Source: Methanospirillum sp.
GTDB taxonomy: Archaea > Halobacteriota > Methanomicrobia > Methanomicrobiales > Methanospirillaceae
DNA: 8,672 nucleotides
Direction of reading: 5' to 3'
NCBI GenBank assembly: GCA_028679485.1
Contig: JAJRBL010000143.1
Location: forward strand, 1 to 8,672
Part shown: positions 6,995 to 8,672 of the stretch, piece by piece
Numbering within the stretch: the first letter of the stretch is position 1
Layout of the letters: every line of letters starts with the position of its first letter
Program-made: the position numbers and the translations under genes
Notes under the pieces: generated by a model
What the model was told of the DNA's origin: nothing
Databases searched by the model: none
The model's input: the letters and a program-made list of their open reading frames with translations, nothing else

Positions 6995-7183
6995 TTATAC
7001 CTGTAAATGCCATTTCATATCCGCACCACTCCATGCAGGATGAACCTTCGAAAGACCGGCGGTTGTAACCCCCGGGAATAGAATCCCGGATCTGATCGTC
7101 CAGTTCCGGATATCCTTCGTATCCTCGTGTTCTATTCCATTCAGAAACCACTGAAACGAGTTGCAACCAGTTGCAACAATCAT
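6995..7183 (-). pseudogene. Possible remnant of a secreted-protein gene
   Basis: A 62-residue frame whose translation looks protein-like: FQWFLNGIE near the start, then NWTIRSGILFPGVTTAGL, ending AWSGADMKWHLQV. It is rich in Trp and beta-forming residues and faintly recalls PKD/Ig-like beta-sandwich domains, which often contain QWxLNG and G-x-Y-T-V-x-L strands. There is no ribosome binding site, and the frame is closed upstream by stops, so it would be a fragment if real. A second frame on the same strand (6984-7235) overlaps it, so at most one is genuine. Weak evidence. Confidence 0.15.
7160..7177. repeat. Tandem palindrome GTTGCAAC x2
   Basis: The perfect 8-bp palindrome GTTGCAAC occurs at 7160-7167 and again at 7170-7177, with centres exactly 10 bp apart, about one helical turn. 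This spacing would let two dimeric regulators bind the same face of DNA. It sits about 120 bp past the end of mmp7 and not in front of a well-supported gene, so its role is unclear. Confidence 0.35.
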
Positions 7184-7271
7184 GGATCGGGTTATCCGGG
7201 GCTGCCACGGAGATAAACCGCGGAACCATGATCATCAGTATCGGCCGGAGAGGATGCAGAAAGATCCGGAG

Positions 7272-7300
7272 TCAGAGGAGAAAAACAGGAAAGAGGGGGA
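7272..7300 (-). terminator. Pyrimidine-rich tract after mmp7
   Basis: Read on the minus strand, the sequence immediately after the mmp7 TGA is C/T-rich with a run of five T (A5 at 7281-7285 on the plus strand). This fits an archaeal U-rich terminator, and the lack of a following minus-strand gene nearby makes mmp7 the likely end of the operon. Confidence 0.4.
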
Positions 7301-8239
7301 TCAGACCATCAGCCTGCTTTCTGAAAACGGCCTGACCTTAACAAGGATATAGTCCCTCATCCGGGACGGGTGAATGTCACAGATATCTGCGATGCGTATA
7401 CCTGGTTCCACTTCAACCTCCCGGATCGCCGGTGCATAGGGATCATAGGGGAGTTTCACCCGGATTCCATCCATCTGAACGACAACAGGAATCGGGGAGG
7501 TGACATAATGAATATCAGGCACTTTCTCAAGGATGATATTCATGAGATGGGCAGGGGTAACCGAGAGGGGATCTTTGGCAATACCGGAGCGCTTCAGATC
7601 GATTACCCGGGATACTTCCGCGACCACCTCGTCAAGTCTGGCCAGTTCATCAGGCTCCTTGGTCCGGTGCATGAACCTTCCCATACCACCGACGTACCCG
7701 GCTGCCGGCGGATCTATCACTTTCATGAGGTTCTCCTTCGAAGGACCGCCACAGACGATGATGGGAACATGGATACCTCTCCGGAACGTCGGCATCTTAT
7801 GCTGGATACAGGTCTCGAAATTCCCGAAGAGGTAAATCGCAAGGTCATGCTCATTGATGATATCCCGTTCCTCGTCAGACAACTGCCCGATTCGTTTCCC
7901 AAAACCCCGGGCAAGCCCGACCATATTGGTTTTTGCACCGGCAGTCCGGAGATATTCAGCAATGTCGCAGGAGGCATGGGGGAGATGATGTATCTCAAGC
8001 GACATGGAGACGATTGCAATCTCGGTTCCCACAAGGGGGGCGGGTATAACCTCGCCGGCAAGCGGACGCGAGACCTTTCGGAGAGCCTCGATATCCTCCC
8101 GGGGGATAAGGGCCTGAAGAACGACCTCCTGGGCGATCATATGCTTCTGAATGATATATCCGCCCATGTCCTCGATGAGATCCAGGATCTCGTCGTGACG
8201 GAAGACCCCCCCCTTGTAGGTTACCGGAACGAGGATCAT
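7301..8239 (-). CDS. mmp7: Methanogenesis marker protein 7 (MCR activation complex component)
   Basis: A 312-residue soluble protein that I recognise as methanogenesis marker protein 7, a family nearly universal in and restricted to methanogens and relatives. Mmp7 is reported, with McrC, Mmp3, Mmp17 and the ATPase A2, as part of the complex that reductively activates the Ni(I) form of coenzyme F430 in methyl-coenzyme M reductase. Recognisable stretches are IAIVSMSLEIHHLPHASCDI, GLARGFGKRIGQLSDEERD, LFGNFETCIQHKMPTFRRG and VPIIVCGGP. Cys91, Cys144, Cys163 and Cys287 are candidate metal-cluster ligands (inference). There are no membrane segments. The ATG at 8239 has a GGAGG ribosome binding site at 8247-8251 and overlaps the mmp17 stop in an ATGA, indicating translational coupling. 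Length and ends look complete. Confidence 0.93.
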   Translation of the reverse strand: MILVPVTYKGGVFRHDEILDLIEDMGGYIIQKHMIAQEVVLQALIPREDIEALRKVSRPLAGEVIPAPLVGTEIAIVSMSLEIHHLPHASCDIAEYLRTAGAKTNMVGLARGFGKRIGQLSDEERDIINEHDLAIYLFGNFETCIQHKMPTFRRGIHVPIIVCGGPSKENLMKVIDPPAAGYVGGMGRFMHRTKEPDELARLDEVVAEVSRVIDLKRSGIAKDPLSVTPAHLMNIILEKVPDIHYVTSPIPVVVQMDGIRVKLPYDPYAPAIREVEVEPGIRIADICDIHPSRMRDYILVKVRPFSESRLMV

Positions 8240-8672
8240 GACTTCGCCTCCATGATTGCAAACTGTTCGTTTACCAGGGGAGATACATCTTCGGGAAGGG
8301 TATTTTCGCTTGCTATGAACCAGAACCTGCCTTCATTGAAATGCTGCTTTTTGACCCGGAATCCTTCCGGGCAGATCACCTGCAGGGAGTAGACGAGATC
8401 CTTAAAGAGGCTCTCTGTGGGATCGGCAACGGAAAGATCTTCAATGCCCTTCACCTGCTCCTCATTACCCGGCGTTTTGATCTCGATGGTAAACCGATCA
8501 GGCTGGCTTACCTGCTCCTTTCCGAACCTGGACCAGAGGATCTGGAGAAGATCCGCGAGGTAGGTTTCATCTGTTATCATGAGGGTTACTTTGGACTCAT
8601 CGTACGTAATCCCGGCAAGATCGGAGAGGGTAATGGTCCGGGGAACGGTACGGGTAATTCCCACGGCGATAA
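8236..8672 (-). CDS. mmp17: Methanogenesis marker protein 17 (5' end outside window)
   Basis: This frame gives 145 visible residues up to the TGA at 8236-8238. It stays open to the window edge: ATC GCC codons precede the GTG at 8664, so that GTG is probably internal and the true start lies beyond 8672. Recalled full-length family members are around 185 residues, which agrees with truncation. Recognisable parts are DLAGITYDESKVTLMITDE, LLQILWSRFGKEQV, DRFTIEI and CPEGFRVKKQHFNEGRFWFIAS. It is a small soluble protein reported in the MCR activation complex with Mmp7, McrC, Mmp3 and A2. The ATGA overlap with mmp7 indicates stoichiometric co-expression of the two partners. Only one Cys is visible (in VICPEG). 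Confidence 0.9.
   Translation of the reverse strand, partial: IAVGITRTVPRTITLSDLAGITYDESKVTLMITDETYLADLLQILWSRFGKEQVSQPDRFTIEIKTPGNEEQVKGIEDLSVADPTESLFKDLVYSLQVICPEGFRVKKQHFNEGRFWFIASENTLPEDVSPLVNEQFAIMEAKS

Larger units (their letters stand above)
6805..7300. other. Gene-poor interval with hairpins, palindromes and a possible gene remnant
   Basis: About 500 bp without a convincing gene. It holds a plus-strand TATA-like TTTACATA (6842-6849), two hairpins (6858-6875 and 6884-6920), a further 6-bp-stem hairpin (7072-7089), and a tandem GTTGCAAC palindrome (7160-7177). Two short overlapping minus-strand frames lie around 6984-7235. No tRNA or rRNA features are visible. Confidence 0.5.

Noticed and set aside
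6984..7235. 83-codon minus-strand frame beginning MIMVPRF
   Set aside because: It overlaps the somewhat more protein-like frame at 6995-7183, has no ribosome binding site and no recognisable domain.
7370..8392. Long plus-strand open frame (340 codons) antisense to mmp7 and mmp17
   Set aside because: It lies opposite two well-recognised genes, and its translation is rich in His/Asp/Arg without domain-like hydrophobic patterning. It is a codon-bias shadow.

Overview
The window looks like chromosomal DNA of a methanogenic archaeon, most probably a member of the order Methanomicrobiales. The strongest evidence is the right edge, where two methanogen-specific genes, methanogenesis marker protein 17 (mmp17) and marker protein 7 (mmp7), overlap head to tail on the minus strand. 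Promoters fit archaeal TATA boxes rather than bacterial -35/-10 pairs, and stop codons are followed by pyrimidine- or T-rich tracts. The order-level placement is a judgement from codon style and gene content, not a computed result.

Layout, left to right. Positions 1-2348 (+) hold the 3' part of a large secreted or cell-surface protein: a Gly/Asp-rich, sequon-rich parallel beta-helix followed by a roughly 350-residue C-terminal region I do not recognise. Positions 2442-4724 (+) encode a membrane histidine kinase (extracellular sensor, HAMP, PAS, HisKA, HATPase). A stem-loop plus T-run follows it. Positions 4913-5350 (+) encode a stand-alone Rcp1/CheY-like receiver. Its 3' end overlaps by 20 nt a ten-helix DMT/EamA transporter (5331-6464, +) that carries a 60-residue tail with 24 histidines. 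A convergent small hypothetical gene lies at 6475-6804 (-). Positions 6805-7300 have no convincing gene but contain hairpins, a tandem palindrome and a possible gene remnant. Positions 7301-8672 (-) are mmp7 and the 5'-truncated mmp17.

How it may work together. The kinase and receiver form a plausible two-component pair whose output is protein-protein rather than DNA binding. The receiver's translational overlap with the His-tailed transporter suggests that these two are co-expressed. The tail points to a transition-metal substrate. Mmp7 and Mmp17 belong to the ATP-dependent machinery that reductively activates methyl-coenzyme M reductase, a nickel (F430) enzyme, but any functional link to the transporter is speculation. 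The least explained parts are the C-terminal domain of the surface protein, the His-tailed transporter coupled to a receiver, and the structured 0.5-kb gap.
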